Shown: one piece after another, positions 43,520 to 52,869 of the stretch | How positions within the stretch are numbered: position 1 is the first letter of the stretch | Layout of the letters: the number at the start of each line of letters is the position of its first letter | Assembly (NCBI GenBank): GCA_905233895.1 | Contig: CAJOFL010000020.1 | Coordinates: 1 to 64,000 of the forward strand | DNA length: 64,000 bases | Source of the DNA: an uncultured Bacteroidales bacterium | Lineage (GTDB): Bacteria > Bacteroidota > Bacteroidia > Bacteroidales > P3 | Reading direction: 5' to 3' | Notes under the pieces: model-generated | Told to the model about the DNA's origin: nothing | The model's database searches: none | Seen by the model: only the letters and a program-made list of their open reading frames with translations | Made by a program: the position numbers and the translations under genes

Positions 43520-44488
43520 ATGCTCCTCAACGCTATACACTGGAACGTCGACCCCATTGCCATCCACATCGGCAGCGGAGGTTTACGCTGGTATTCGCTC
43601 GGATTTCTGCTCGCCTTCGGCGTTGGTTACTGGATATTAAGCCGCATGTACAAACGCGAGAAAATCGACTCGCGCTACCTCGACAGTCTGGTCATCTACA
43701 TCTTCCTCGCCGTACTCCTGGGCGCCCGACTGGGCCACTGCCTCTTCTACGACTTCGGCTACTACTTCACCGCAGAACACTGGGTGGAGATATTCTGGCC
43801 CTTCTCCGGCGGACACTTCGTGGGCTACCAGGGGCTCGCCTCACACGGTGCAGCTTTTGCCATCCTCCTGGCCTTATGGCTCTACTGGCGCAAGTACAGC
43901 ATGAATCCATGGTGGATACTAGACCGTATGGTCATCGTCGTAGCCCTTGGAGGTGCCTTTATCCGATGTGGTAACCTTTTCAACAGTGAAATCTACGGCA
44001 CCACCACCGACCTCCCTTGGGGATTCATCTTCGAGCGTAACGGGGAAGTGGAACCCAAGCATCCCACCGGACTCTATGAGGCCCTCTCATATCTGACCAT
44101 CTTCGCCGTATCGCTGTGGTACTACAGACACAAGAAAGGCGCCTTTAAGACCGGCTCAATCTTCGGATGGTGGCTCGTGGCCCTTTTCGGCGCGCGCTTC
44201 CTCATTGAATTCGTCAAAACCAACGGCGTCATAGAGGGGAGCGACCTTCTCAAAGGCCAGTGGCTCAGCATCCCCTTCATCGTCGGCGGCCTCGTAATAG
44301 CCTGGCTCGCAGCCAAAGGCAAACTCCCCCAGGGTGCTTTTCCGAAAGGAGAGAACACGGCCATCGTGGCCAAATGGAAAGAGAAAGATCTCAAAGAAAA
44401 ACGCAAGAATGCAGAGCGCGAAAAACGCATACAAGAAATGAAAAAAGAGCTTGAAAAGCGCAAACAAGAAAAGAATAACAAGAAATGA
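43520..44488 (+). CDS. lgt: Prolipoprotein diacylglyceryl transferase
   Basis: Lgt attaches diacylglycerol to the lipobox Cys of prolipoproteins in the inner membrane. The 322 residues have seven membrane helices, GYQGLASHGAAFAILLAL, the Lgt signature IRCGNLFNSEIYG and HPTGLYEALSY. An unusual C-terminal tail of about 40 residues is almost wholly Lys/Glu/Arg (EKDLKEKRKNAEREKRIQEM), probably a cytoplasmic helix. The gene starts directly after the rny stop and overlaps gpmA by four bases. Confidence 0.93.
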   Translation: MLLNAIHWNVDPIAIHIGSGGLRWYSLGFLLAFGVGYWILSRMYKREKIDSRYLDSLVIYIFLAVLLGARLGHCLFYDFGYYFTAEHWVEIFWPFSGGHFVGYQGLASHGAAFAILLALWLYWRKYSMNPWWILDRMVIVVALGGAFIRCGNLFNSEIYGTTTDLPWGFIFERNGEVEPKHPTGLYEALSYLTIFAVSLWYYRHKKGAFKTGSIFGWWLVALFGARFLIEFVKTNGVIEGSDLLKGQWLSIPFIVGGLVIAWLAAKGKLPQGAFPKGENTAIVAKWKEKDLKEKRKNAEREKRIQEMKKELEKRKQEKNNKK

Positions 44489-45231
44489 AAACACTCATAT
44501 TGGTACGCCACGGAGAAAGCGCGTGGAACAAACTCAACTTATTCACCGGTTGGACCGATGTAGACCTCACTGAAGCTGGTTTGGTCGAAGCCTGGGAGGC
44601 CGGCAAACTGCTGAAAGCAGAAGGCTACCGTCCTGAACTTTGCTTCACCTCCTATCTCAAACGCGCCGTAAAGACTCTCAACCAGATGCTCGACGCAATG
44701 GATATGGACTGGCTACCCGTGCAGAAAAGCTGGCGCCTCAACGAGAAGAGCTACGGTGCCATACAGGGGCTCAACAAAGCCGACACCGCCGCCAAGTACG
44801 GCGACGAACAGGTGCTCCTCTGGCGCCGCTCGTTCGACGTGCAGCCCCCTGCGCTCGACCTCAACGAAGAGCGTTCGCCACGCATGGATCCACGCTACAA
44901 CGAGATTCCCGACAATCTCATCCCCCTCACCGAGAGCCTGAAGGATACTATCGAGCGTCTTATGCCCTACTATCGCGGAACTATCCTCCCCGCTTTCGAA
45001 AACCGCAACACACTCCTTGTTGTCGCACACGGAAACTCGTTGCGCGGCATCGTCAAAGAACTCAAAGGTATGTCGAACGAGGAGATTATCAAGTTCAATT
45101 TGCCTACCGCGGTGCCCTATGTGTTCAAATTTGACGACCGCATGAATCTTGTGAGCGATGAATTTCTCGGCGACCCTGAAGTAATCGCCGCCAAGATGCA
45201 AAGCGTTGCAAATCAAGCGAAGAAGAAGTAG
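44485..45231 (+). CDS. gpmA: 2,3-bisphosphoglycerate-dependent phosphoglycerate mutase
   Basis: The 248-residue histidine phosphatase-superfamily enzyme begins LILVRHGESAWNKLNLFTGW, with the phosphorylated His in RHG, and has TSYLKRAVKTLNQML, RLNEKSYGAIQGLNKADTA and VVAHGNSLRGIVKEL. It interconverts 3- and 2-phosphoglycerate in glycolysis. The start overlaps lgt by four bases (ATGA). Confidence 0.95.
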   Translation: MKTLILVRHGESAWNKLNLFTGWTDVDLTEAGLVEAWEAGKLLKAEGYRPELCFTSYLKRAVKTLNQMLDAMDMDWLPVQKSWRLNEKSYGAIQGLNKADTAAKYGDEQVLLWRRSFDVQPPALDLNEERSPRMDPRYNEIPDNLIPLTESLKDTIERLMPYYRGTILPAFENRNTLLVVAHGNSLRGIVKELKGMSNEEIIKFNLPTAVPYVFKFDDRMNLVSDEFLGDPEVIAAKMQSVANQAKKK

Positions 45232-45279
45232 AGCAAGGAAGACTAACGATAAAGCTGCAGGGGTGAATTGAAAAAAAAT

Positions 45280-45310
45280 TTTGTCAGTTGGAAAAATGTT
45301 CGTACTTTTG
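45280..45310 (+). promoter_or_regulatory. Promoter of the tRNA cluster
   Basis: TTTG (45280-45283), 19 bases and TACTTTTG (45303-45310) lie 55 bases before the first tRNA and suit a stable-RNA transcript. Confidence 0.7.
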
Positions 45311-45365
45311 CACCCGCTTTTGAGAGATGAGAGAGCGGTGCTTTTAAGTCAGACCAAAGACACAC

Positions 45366-45456
45366 GGAGAGGTGGGTGAGTGGCTGAAACCAACAGTTTG
45401 CTAAACTGTCGTACTCGATTAGGGTACCGGGGGTTCGAATCCCCCCTTCTCCGCCA
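45366..45456 (+). tRNA. tRNA-Ser (GCT anticodon)
   Basis: The acceptor GGAGAGG pairs with CTTCTCC (one G-T), followed by discriminator G and an encoded CCA. The anticodon stem ACAGT/ACTGT presents GCT, reading AGC and AGU. The long variable arm and the T arm CGGGGGTTCGAATCCCCCC complete a class II tRNA of normal length. Confidence 0.95.
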
Positions 45457-45482
45457 AAAGACGCCCAAAGGCGTCTTTTTTT
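45457..45482 (+). terminator. Intrinsic terminator inside the tRNA cluster
   Basis: AAAGACGCC, loop CAAA, and GGCGTCTTT form a perfect 9-bp stem followed by more Ts. It sits directly after the CCA of tRNA-Ser and 17 bases before tRNA-Pro, so it should separate or attenuate transcription within the cluster. Confidence 0.85.
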
Positions 45483-45499
45483 ATGGTGCAATTGCCATT

Positions 45500-45574
45500 C
45501 GGGGCATAGCGAAGCCCGGTTATCGCGCCTGCTTTGGGAGCAGGAGATCCCCAGTTCGAATCTGGGTGCCCCGA
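45500..45574 (+). tRNA. tRNA-Pro (TGG anticodon)
   Basis: CGGGGCA pairs with TGCCCCG, with discriminator A; no CCA is encoded. The anticodon stem CCTGC/GCAGG presents TGG for proline codons. The T arm reads CCCAGTTCGAATCTGGG. Confidence 0.95.
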
Positions 45575-45583
45575 CGAGAGATT

Positions 45584-45660
45584 GGCCCTGTAGCTCAGCT
45601 GGATAGAGCGAGAGTCTTCTAAACTCTAGGTCCTGCGTTCGAGTCGCAGCAGGGTCACCA
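45584..45660 (+). tRNA. tRNA-Arg (TCT anticodon)
   Basis: GGCCCTG pairs with CAGGGTC (one G-T), then discriminator A and an encoded CCA. The anticodon stem AGAGT/ACTCT presents TCT, reading AGA and AGG. D arm GCTCAGCTGGATAGAGC and T arm CTGCGTTCGAGTCGCAG are standard. Confidence 0.95.
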
Positions 45661-45666
45661 AAGATG

Positions 45667-45697
45667 ATAGCCCGACCTGTGTGTCGGGTTATTTTTT
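45667..45697 (+). terminator. Terminator after the tRNA cluster
   Basis: ATAGCCCGAC and GTCGGGTTAT pair over about ten positions around CTGTGT and run into TTTTTTG, a standard intrinsic terminator seven bases after tRNA-Arg. Confidence 0.85.
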
Positions 45698-45781
45698 GAA
45701 ACGCATCTACCAGTGTATACGAAAATCCACACATTTCGGACAAGTATCGAGGGGAGGTTTTTCTTGGGGTCAACTCCGTAT

Positions 45782-45871
45782 TAAGTCCGTGATGACTCCG
45801 TGTTAAGTCCGTGATAAGACAGTGTGACCACCTACCTGAGTGCTACCTGACCCTTTGTCAACCCTATGTTA
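45782..45871. repeat. Dispersed repeat family B, module 1, copy 2
   Basis: Degenerate TAAGTCCGTGA, ACTCCGTG, TTAAGTCCGTGATAAG units are followed by GAGTGCTACCTGACCCTTTG and CAACCCTATGTTAAA. The order and tail match the segment at 38376-38456. It occupies the gap between the tRNA cluster and the M1 peptidase gene; the rest of the 45698-46037 stretch holds module 2 and a promoter box. Confidence 0.6.
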
Positions 45872-45884
45872 AATCGGAGGCTAC

Positions 45885-45915
45885 CCGGTAACTGGTAACC
45901 GGTAACTCGTATTGC
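45885..45915. repeat. Dispersed repeat family B, module 2, copy 2
   Basis: CCGGTAACTGGTAACCGGTA, then ACTCGTATTGC, is the same length as the segment at 38677-38707. Here it lies only 13 bases after module 1, against about 220 in copy 1. Confidence 0.75.
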
Positions 45916-46007
45916 CATCAGGTTCTTGAATGGATGTTTTTTTATAATTTCTGACCAACAGACACACCGTTCCCTATTTTTTTACATCGCGTATTACTTT
46001 TTTTTCG

Positions 46008-46015
46008 TATTTTTG
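46008..46015 (+). promoter_or_regulatory. -7 box of the M1 peptidase gene
   Basis: TATTTTTG fits TAnnTTTG in a T-rich stretch 22 bases before the ATG at 46038; no clear TTTG is seen at -33. Confidence 0.5.
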
Positions 46016-46037
46016 CATTTTAATACAAGCCATCAGA

Positions 46038-48290
46038 ATGAAAAAACACTTAATAATATTATCACTTATCCTGTTGGTATTAAGCACACTGCGAATTACG
46101 GCACAAACGGTCGACTCGGTCGATGTCATTGACTACGACCTCTCGCTCGACCTCTCGAACGGGGCGCCGTTCGCTGCAAGGGCGGTATTGACGGTACGAC
46201 TAGAACGTGCTATCGAGACGATGAGTCTTCAGCTAATGGGGAATGTCGACTCGTTGAAGGTGAACGTATTAGCTGTTGCCGAACCTGATCTGGCACAGAT
46301 ACCGGTATCCGGCATTGCACCAAACGACACGTTCACTGTCATTGTTGTATATCACGGCCGCAACTATGTGGAGAGCTACGGTTGGGGAGGATTCCACTTC
46401 GACAACGACATGAGCTATAACCTCGGTGTGGCATTCAACGAGGATCCGCACTCAATCGGGCGGGCGATGTTCCCCTGCCGCGATAATTTCACCGACAAGG
46501 CCACCTACACGCTGCGTGTGAAAACCCGTAACGGCTGGACGTCCGAGTGCGGCGGGATTAAGCAGAGTGCAACGGTGGATACCGCCGGTTGCGAACACAG
46601 CGTATGGCGCATAGGATGGCCCACACCTCCCTACCTGGTATCCGTAAGTCAGGCCAACTATCGCAAGATACAGACCACCGCAGCTGGTTATCCGATGACC
46701 CTCGGCTTCACCACCCAAGACAGCGCAATGGTGGCGCAGACGTTCCAGCAGATGGACGCCGTAGTGCCGATGTTCGAGCAATGTTTCGGGCCCTACCGCT
46801 GGGAAAGGATTGGATATATCGCCACCAAGAAGGGCTCGATGGAACATGTGAATAACATTGCCCTCTCGCGCTCGTTTATGGCGGACCCCACATCACAATA
46901 CGGATGCATCACCATACCACACGAATTCGGCCACGCATGGTTCGGCAACCTCGTCACCTGCCGCACCGAGGCAGACATGTGGTTCAATGAAGGCGGAGCC
47001 TCGTTCACCAGCGAAGTGGCACGTGAAGCCACCGACGGGCACGAGGCGGCCATCAAATTCTACCAAGAAAACCTTGAGAGCGTAATACGTACCACACATG
47101 TGACCGACGGAGCCTACCTTCCCTTGAGCCCGATGCCGCACTCGCTCACCTACGGTTCAACCACCTACGACAAGGGGGCGCTCGTATGGCACTCGCTGCG
47201 CGGCTATCTGGGCGATTCGGTATTCTACGCCGCCATGCGGCGCCTGTTTGCTGAAAAGGCTTTCGACAACGTCGATGCCTTTGAGGTACGCGATAGTCTT
47301 TCGGCATTTACCGGCGTAAACCTCACCGATTTCTTTGACTTCCACGTCTTCACCCCAGGTTTTATCGACTATTACATCAACCTGATAAACGACACGCTCT
47401 ACATCAGGCAACAAGGAGTGGGCACAGACTCTATCATGCGGTCGAGCCGCATACCAGTGACTTTTGTGGCCGCCGACGGCCAAAACGAGAAACGTTGGTT
47501 TAGTCTCTCGGGAACCGATACCGCAATTGCTGTTACAGGTCTACCCTTCACCCCCCGCTACTGCCTGCTTGACCGCGATTGTGAAATCTCCGACGCAGCC
47601 ACTCGCGGCGAGAAACTGCTCAATAGTCACGGACGGCATGCGTTTTCTTCGACCCACTTCACCGCCAATGTATCCTCAAACAGCAACCAGAACATCATGT
47701 ACGTCGACCACCATTGGGGCCACCCCGACGGACTGGATACCATTGAGGGCGTGGTGCGCTCAGCCGGACGTTACTGGATTATCGACGGCGACTTTGACCA
47801 TACCAGCGGAATTGGCGGCCGATTCGATTACTCATGCACCAGCGGACTAGACGCAGGCTTCTACGACAACGTGCAATCCATCGACTCGATTGCATTGATG
47901 CACCGATGGAACAGCCGCTCTCCCTGGAGGTGCATCTCGCACTACCATTCTTCAACCTCAGAAGGCTATTTTACCTGCACCCTTATGCCTGGTGAATATA
48001 CGCTGGCTGTTGTCGATACCGCCCTGTTGGACATAAACCACACTTCACCCCTCGCCCCTAACACAACCCTTTTCCCAAATCCACTGCACCATGGAGAGGC
48101 ACTAACCTTCAAAGCGCCGTTCGACGGGCTATACGACATCACCATTCTCGACGCTACAGGCCGGAAAATATGGAGTAAGAAAGGATGTCATCAAGGCCGC
48201 CGCCTGCACCCCAACCTGCCTGCTGGAACATATTTAGTCATAATTGAAAATAAAAGTGTATCTTTGCAATCGAAATTAATACAACTATGA
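46038..48290 (+). CDS. M1 family metallopeptidase with T9SS sorting domain
   Basis: A signal peptide (MKKHLIILSLILLVLSTLRITAQ) precedes an M1 aminopeptidase-like N-domain. The catalytic domain has the zinc site HEFGHAWFGNLVTCRTEADM and WFNEGGASFTSEV; the exopeptidase motif GAMEN is altered to GSMEH. A beta-rich region with DHHWGHPDGLDTIEG follows, and the last 75 residues are a T9SS sorting domain (TTLFPNPLHHGEALTF, ITILDATGRKIWSK, LPAGTYLVII). It is probably a surface peptidase feeding on host or dietary peptides. The 3' end carries a promoter box for the next gene. Confidence 0.9.
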   Translation: MKKHLIILSLILLVLSTLRITAQTVDSVDVIDYDLSLDLSNGAPFAARAVLTVRLERAIETMSLQLMGNVDSLKVNVLAVAEPDLAQIPVSGIAPNDTFTVIVVYHGRNYVESYGWGGFHFDNDMSYNLGVAFNEDPHSIGRAMFPCRDNFTDKATYTLRVKTRNGWTSECGGIKQSATVDTAGCEHSVWRIGWPTPPYLVSVSQANYRKIQTTAAGYPMTLGFTTQDSAMVAQTFQQMDAVVPMFEQCFGPYRWERIGYIATKKGSMEHVNNIALSRSFMADPTSQYGCITIPHEFGHAWFGNLVTCRTEADMWFNEGGASFTSEVAREATDGHEAAIKFYQENLESVIRTTHVTDGAYLPLSPMPHSLTYGSTTYDKGALVWHSLRGYLGDSVFYAAMRRLFAEKAFDNVDAFEVRDSLSAFTGVNLTDFFDFHVFTPGFIDYYINLINDTLYIRQQGVGTDSIMRSSRIPVTFVAADGQNEKRWFSLSGTDTAIAVTGLPFTPRYCLLDRDCEISDAATRGEKLLNSHGRHAFSSTHFTANVSSNSNQNIMYVDHHWGHPDGLDTIEGVVRSAGRYWIIDGDFDHTSGIGGRFDYSCTSGLDAGFYDNVQSIDSIALMHRWNSRSPWRCISHYHSSTSEGYFTCTLMPGEYTLAVVDTALLDINHTSPLAPNTTLFPNPLHHGEALTFKAPFDGLYDITILDATGRKIWSKKGCHQGRRLHPNLPAGTYLVIIENKSVSLQSKLIQL
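48259..48266 (+). promoter_or_regulatory. -7 box inside the end of the M1 peptidase gene
   Basis: TATCTTTG, a perfect consensus, is embedded in the codons for the last residues of the M1 peptidase and lies 20 bases before the ATG at 48287. It would give the downstream barrel and rbfA genes an independent transcript. Confidence 0.55.
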
Positions 48291-48904
48291 GCAAAATAAA
48301 GACCCTGTTATTAATCTCATTACTAAGCCTTTCGCTGTCAGTAAACGCCCAATTTTCGCAGCTTGGCCCAAAGAACGAATTTATGATAAAGGTCGAGGGA
48401 GGCTACGCTCCCTTCATGGGGAACACCGGTGAAGCCGGTGACTTCGGCTACTATCTCAGCAAATTCCACCATGCTGCCACATTAAACGTAATGGCTGGAA
48501 TCAATATCAGTCAGGACTGGTTCGTAGGCGGCGGCGTGGGAGTGAACTACTACCACAACCTAAAGCAAGGGCTGGCCGACCCATACCCCGGAGTCAACTT
48601 CTTCGTTGACTTCGATTTCCGTCCTATATGGAAAGCCGTTATGGGGCTTGACTATCAGCCCACCACCATCAAGTTCGCCCCCCTCGTGGGTGGTCGTGCC
48701 GGCGGTAGTCTGCTTATGGGCGATGCCGACCAATACGGTACCACATTCACCCCCATGGCCGAATTCTACGGCGGCATCAACTGGTACTATATGCACGGCC
48801 TGCGCAACATGGAACACAACTGGCACTCATTCTATGCCACCATCGGCGTAGCATTCATGCAGCAGACCGTATTCCTGCCCATACGCCTCGGATGGCGCTG
48901 GTAA
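48287..48904 (+). CDS. Small outer-membrane beta-barrel protein, unknown function
   Basis: The 205 residues start with a signal peptide (MSKIKTLLLISLLSLSLSVNAQ) and continue as amphipathic strands with frequent Gly/Tyr/Trp (IKVEGGYAPFMGNTGEAGDF, WFVGGGVGVNYYHNL), ending in an aromatic C-terminus (IRLGWRW) typical of BamA substrates. No family was recognised. It overlaps the M1 gene by four bases; rbfA follows after 14. Confidence 0.75.
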   Translation: MSKIKTLLLISLLSLSLSVNAQFSQLGPKNEFMIKVEGGYAPFMGNTGEAGDFGYYLSKFHHAATLNVMAGINISQDWFVGGGVGVNYYHNLKQGLADPYPGVNFFVDFDFRPIWKAVMGLDYQPTTIKFAPLVGGRAGGSLLMGDADQYGTTFTPMAEFYGGINWYYMHGLRNMEHNWHSFYATIGVAFMQQTVFLPIRLGWRW

Positions 48905-48918
48905 ACCCCACCTAAACA

Positions 48919-49263
48919 ATGCAAAGCACCCGCCAGAATAAAATCTGCCGCTTAATACAGCAGGATATGGGCGACATCTTCCTTCGCGAGACGAAATCCG
49001 TCTTCGGCCCATCGCTCATAACCGTTACCGGGGTCCGTATAACACCCGACCTTTCCATTGCCCGTATCCACGTGTCGCTAATGATTATTGGCGAAGGAAC
49101 AAAAGAAGGTCTACTGCAACAGATACGCGAAAACACTCCCGACCTACGCCGACGACTGGGTCTGCGAGAAGGAAAGCAGTTGCGTATCATACCGCAGCTT
49201 GAATTCTACCTAGATGACTCGCTCGACTACATCGAAAACATCGAGCGCCTGCTGAAACAATAA
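48919..49263 (+). CDS. rbfA: Ribosome-binding factor A
   Basis: The 114-residue KH-like protein (NKICRLIQQDMGDIFLRETK, TVTGVRITPDLSIARIHVSL, LRRRLGLREGKQLRIIPQLE, FYLDDSLDYIENIERLL) matches RbfA, a late-stage 30S maturation factor. It precedes the LolC/E-type permease by two bases, an order common in Bacteroidetes. Confidence 0.92.
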   Translation: MQSTRQNKICRLIQQDMGDIFLRETKSVFGPSLITVTGVRITPDLSIARIHVSLMIIGEGTKEGLLQQIRENTPDLRRRLGLREGKQLRIIPQLEFYLDDSLDYIENIERLLKQ

Positions 49264-49265
49264 CA

Positions 49266-50504
49266 ATGAAACTCGAGGCTCTTATCGCCGTTCGATACCT
49301 CTTCACCCGCGGACAGAAGTCGGTGGTGCATGTTATATCATGGATCTCTCTTATCGGACTGCTAGTGAGCACCGCAGCCCTAATCATTGTTCTTTCTGTA
49401 TATAACGGTATCGGAGAACTTACAAAGACCCTATTCAACACCTTTGACCCAGAGCTGGTAATAGAACCATCCGAGGGCAAAACTTTCCATATGGCCGACA
49501 TCGACCTAACCAATGTGGATGGAATAGAATACACATCACAGATTGTATCGGAATCAGCATGGATCACATACGACGACCGACAGTCAATTGTCACTCTACG
49601 CGGTGTAGACAAAAACTACTGCGTCATTTCCGGACTAGACACATTTCTACGCGACGGCGTTTATTCACTTAACATCGGCGATGATGGATACGGACTGATT
49701 GTAGGTGGCGAAATCTACTATCATCTGGATATGCGATTACATTCCAACATACCGGCAGTGATACACATACCGAAACGTGGAACCACTTCCATCGGGTTCT
49801 CTATGGACGAAGCATTCAATATCGGCTACGCTTACCCTATGGCTTATTTCTATATCCAACAGGATATTGACCGACGCTACGTAGTGTGTGATAATTCACT
49901 TGTCCGTCGACTGATGGGCTACTCTCCAGATGAATGCACAGCCATTGCCCTTAAACTAAAACCAGGTGTCAGTGTACAGAAAACAAAAAAGACTCTTAAC
50001 ACTCAATTCTCAACTCTTAACTCTCAACTCACTGTAAAGGATCGCTACGACCAACAGCCCCTGTACTTCAAGATATTCCGTTCCGAACGGTTGGGAATCT
50101 ATCTCATCCTCTCTCTTATAGTTCTCATCTCCACCTTAAGTCTGGTGTCCTCCCTCTCCCTGCTGATAATAAACAAACGGAATGATATATTCACCTTACG
50201 AAGTATGGGTATGACCGAGCCGCAACTACGCCGCGCCTTCTTCGCTGAAGGCTTATTGATATGTCTCGTTGCTGTTATAGCAGGACTTGCTATCGGATTT
50301 ATAGTATGCTGGCTACAACAGCAGTTCGGCATAATACGTATGGGAGACGGCAACTTCGTCGTCAATGCTTTCCCTGTGGATATGCGTGGTACCGACTTTC
50401 TGATAACCTTCTTATTGGTAATGGCTATCAGCAGCCTTTCTGTTGGCCTCACTATCAGCCGCCAACGAGTTAGCAAGGTAGAAAGTTACAGATGCAACTC
50501 GTGA
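49266..50504 (+). CDS. FtsX-like ABC permease, LolC/LolE type
   Basis: The 412 residues have an N-terminal membrane helix ([20 protein letters not shown]), a large periplasmic domain, and three C-terminal helices ([58 protein letters not shown]). [19 protein letters not shown] is the cytoplasmic coupling segment. The N-terminal [20 protein letters not shown] is typical of LolC/E, which extracts lipoproteins from the inner membrane. The loop [14 protein letters not shown] is encoded by a simple repeat (AACTCTTAACTCTCAACTC). It overlaps ribBA tail to tail by 19 bases. Confidence 0.87.
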   Translation: MKLEALIAVRYLFTRGQKSVVHVISWISLIGLLVSTAALIIVLSVYNGIGELTKTLFNTFDPELVIEPSEGKTFHMADIDLTNVDGIEYTSQIVSESAWITYDDRQSIVTLRGVDKNYCVISGLDTFLRDGVYSLNIGDDGYGLIVGGEIYYHLDMRLHSNIPAVIHIPKRGTTSIGFSMDEAFNIGYAYPMAYFYIQQDIDRRYVVCDNSLVRRLMGYSPDECTAIALKLKPGVSVQKTKKTLNTQFSTLNSQLTVKDRYDQQPLYFKIFRSERLGIYLILSLIVLISTLSLVSSLSLLIINKRNDIFTLRSMGMTEPQLRRAFFAEGLLICLVAVIAGLAIGFIVCWLQQQFGIIRMGDGNFVVNAFPVDMRGTDFLITFLLVMAISSLSVGLTISRQRVSKVESYRCNS

Positions 50505-51694
50505 CCCATACGGTCTTGCTTGGTCTTTAGGTAGCGTTCGTTATATTTGTTGGGCTCGATAACGATGGGAACAATCTCGGTAACCTCTAGACCATAGCCC
50601 TCCAATCCAGTTCTCTTTACAGGATTGTTAGTGATGAGACGCATCTTGCTCACATGCTGGTCGCGCAGTATCTGTGCTCCGATACCATAATCTCTCTCGT
50701 CTGCCTTAAAGCCTAATTTAAGATTTGCATCTACAGTGTCGAAGCCCTGTTCCTGTAGATGATAAGCCTTCAACTTATTGACCAACCCTATTCCACGGCC
50801 TTCCTGACTCATATAAGCAACAAGACCCTTCCCCTCGTGCTCAATCATTTCCATTGCCCTATGCAACTGATCGCCGCAATCACACTTGCAAGAACCGAAT
50901 ATATCGCCAGTAGCACAGCTGCTATGCACTCGCACAAGCACCGGTTCACCCTCCTCCCATTCGCCCTTCTTGAGCACCATATGAGTATTGCCATTATCAA
51001 GCTGAGTATAAGCAATCAACTGGAAATTTCCCCATTGTGTGGGCAGAAATACCTCTTCCTCCTTACGGATTAGAGTTTCATGCGCTACTCTGTAGGCTAT
51101 AAGATCCTTAATAGTAATTATTTTGAGCCCAAAACGCTTGGCTACCTCTTGCAACTGAGGCATACGTGCCATTGTGCCGTCGTCGTTTATAATCTCAATG
51201 AGGGCACCTGCGGGCTGGAGTCCAGCAAGACGGGCAAGGTCAACGGCTGCCTCGGTATGCCCAGCACGAACCAAAACACCTCCGTTGCGGGCTCTTAATG
51301 GATTGATATGACCTGGACGGCCAAGATCCTCAGCACGTGTAGCAGGACTGGCCAATGCACGGATAGTCGAGGCACGATCGTGCATAGACACACCCGTAGT
51401 GCATCCGTCCTGCAAATTGTCCACCGTTACAGTGAAGGGAGTGCCTAAGAGCGACGTATTGTCATGCACCTGCATGTCAAGCTGCAACTCGTGACAACGT
51501 TGCTCGGTAATTGGTGCACAGAGTACTCCGCGACCATTTTTGAGCATGAAGTTTACGTGTTCGGGAGTAATCTTCTCTGCGGCCATAATAAAGTCGCCCT
51601 CGTTCTCCCGATCCTCGTCGTCAACAACAATGACGAATCGGCCCTCTCGGAAATCCTTGATGGCCTCTTCTATTGTGTTCAATTTGAAATCCAT
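50486..51694 (-). CDS. ribBA: Bifunctional DHBP synthase/GTP cyclohydrolase II
   Basis: The N-terminal 200 residues are 3,4-dihydroxy-2-butanone 4-phosphate synthase ([60 protein letters not shown]). The C-terminal half is GTP cyclohydrolase II with the zinc cysteines in [20 protein letters not shown] and the catalytic [11 protein letters not shown]. It supplies both precursors of riboflavin. It follows the second ompH by four bases, so it may be the last gene of the porG-uppS-bamA run. Confidence 0.95.
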   Translation of the reverse strand: MDFKLNTIEEAIKDFREGRFVIVVDDEDRENEGDFIMAAEKITPEHVNFMLKNGRGVLCAPITEQRCHELQLDMQVHDNTSLLGTPFTVTVDNLQDGCTTGVSMHDRASTIRALASPATRAEDLGRPGHINPLRARNGGVLVRAGHTEAAVDLARLAGLQPAGALIEIINDDGTMARMPQLQEVAKRFGLKIITIKDLIAYRVAHETLIRKEEEVFLPTQWGNFQLIAYTQLDNGNTHMVLKKGEWEEGEPVLVRVHSSCATGDIFGSCKCDCGDQLHRAMEMIEHEGKGLVAYMSQEGRGIGLVNKLKAYHLQEQGFDTVDANLKLGFKADERDYGIGAQILRDQHVSKMRLITNNPVKRTGLEGYGLEVTEIVPIVIEPNKYNERYLKTKQDRMGHELHL

Positions 51695-51698
51695 CTCC

Positions 51699-52211
51699 TT
51701 ATTTCAGTCCTAGTTTCTTTTTAACCAAGGGCATGATGTCATCGCTATCCTGAGAATAGAGAATTGCGGCTGTTCCAGCATCAAGGATATACGTATAGCC
51801 GCCCTCCTTCGCCACGTCTTCAATAGCCTTCTTTGCACGATCAATGATAGGTTTCAATAATTCCTGTTCACGGGTCTGCAACTGTTCCTGTGCATTTTTC
51901 TGAAATTCTTCGATGCGAGCAGCCATATCCTGAATCTCACGCTGCTTGGTCTGGCGAATTAGTTCAGTCCAACCTGCTTGGCCAGCAACATATTCGTTAT
52001 AACGTTTCTCTGCCTCTGCCTGCATGGACTTAAGGGTACTCTCCAATTCTGTCACTTCCGCTTGAAGGACAGCTTGAGCCGAGTCACGACCAGGCATAAT
52101 CTGCATTAAATCATTGGAGTTGATGTGTCCAAGTTTAATGTTTTTCTGGGCCATTGCGTTGCCGCCGAAAGCGAGCATGCATGCCATCATTGCAATTAAT
52201 GTCTTCTTCAT
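51699..52211 (-). CDS. OmpH/Skp family periplasmic chaperone (second copy)
   Basis: A signal peptide ([22 protein letters not shown]) precedes the Skp pattern: [19 protein letters not shown], a long helical hairpin ([20 protein letters not shown]) and a C-terminal [18 protein letters not shown]. Skp trimers hold unfolded barrel proteins in the periplasm for BamA. It is 25 bases after the first ompH. Confidence 0.9.
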   Translation of the reverse strand: MKKTLIAMMACMLAFGGNAMAQKNIKLGHINSNDLMQIMPGRDSAQAVLQAEVTELESTLKSMQAEAEKRYNEYVAGQAGWTELIRQTKQREIQDMAARIEEFQKNAQEQLQTREQELLKPIIDRAKKAIEDVAKEGGYTYILDAGTAAILYSQDSDDIMPLVKKKLGLK

Positions 52212-52236
52212 TTTGTTATTTGTTTTTTATTTGTTT

Positions 52237-52869
52237 TCATTTGGTAGCCTTCAGCGGCATTCCTTCCTTGGGGTCACGTCCCGGAGGGCGCATCTCGGGA
52301 TTGGCTGGTCTCTTCTTCTCTCCGACGCCATCCGTAGGTTCGCTCGAAGACCCCGGTTTTACTCCCAGTAACTCAAGTACTTCATCACTTATATCATACT
52401 TCTTGCTAGCATAAAGAACAGTGGATGAACCTGCCTTGTCAAATACAAAGGCATAGTTCTTTTCCTGTGCAATACGCTCAATAGCAGCATAGACCCGATC
52501 CTGAACAGGTCGCAATAGCTCTGCGCGTCTTTTATCCAAATCACCACCAGCTCCGAAATACTGTTGTTGCAAATCGCTTATTTCTTTCTCTTTGGCCTTA
52601 ATATCTTGCTGACGTCGCTTCTTGAGGTTCTCAGGGAGCAAATATGACTCCCGCTCATATTCTGCACGCATAGATTCTAAATCGCCCCGTTTCTCGGCCA
52701 ATTCAACAGACCAGTCTTCCACGTAACGATCAATACGTTTCTGTGCCGCCGTGTAATCTGGCATCTGCTTGAGAACATAATCGGTATTGACAACAGCATA
52801 TTTTTGCGCTTCTATAGGCAGAATCGCCAACATGAAGATTGCTATAATGAAGATTCGTTTCATGTTCAA
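52237..52869 (-). CDS. OmpH/Skp family periplasmic chaperone (first copy)
   Basis: The 210 residues have a signal peptide (MKRIFIIAIFMLAILPIEAQ), YAVVNTDYVLKQMPDYTAAQ, a helical arm (KEKEISDLQQQYFGAGGDLD) and ERIAQEKNYAFVFDKAGSST. The C-terminal 30 residues are Pro/Arg/Lys-rich (EKKRPANPEMRPPGRDPKEG), an extension the second copy lacks. The start overlaps the bamA stop by four bases at the nearer of two possible Met codons. Confidence 0.9.
   Translation of the reverse strand: MNMKRIFIIAIFMLAILPIEAQKYAVVNTDYVLKQMPDYTAAQKRIDRYVEDWSVELAEKRGDLESMRAEYERESYLLPENLKKRRQQDIKAKEKEISDLQQQYFGAGGDLDKRRAELLRPVQDRVYAAIERIAQEKNYAFVFDKAGSSTVLYASKKYDISDEVLELLGVKPGSSSEPTDGVGEKKRPANPEMRPPGRDPKEGMPLKATK

Noticed and set aside
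41987-43567. 526-codon ORF on the minus strand
   Set aside because: It mirrors rny codon for codon, with a Phe/Asp/Gly-rich product typical of an antisense shadow.
45243-45773. 176-codon ORF on the minus strand
   Set aside because: It runs through three tRNA genes and two terminators on the other strand, so it cannot be a real coding region.
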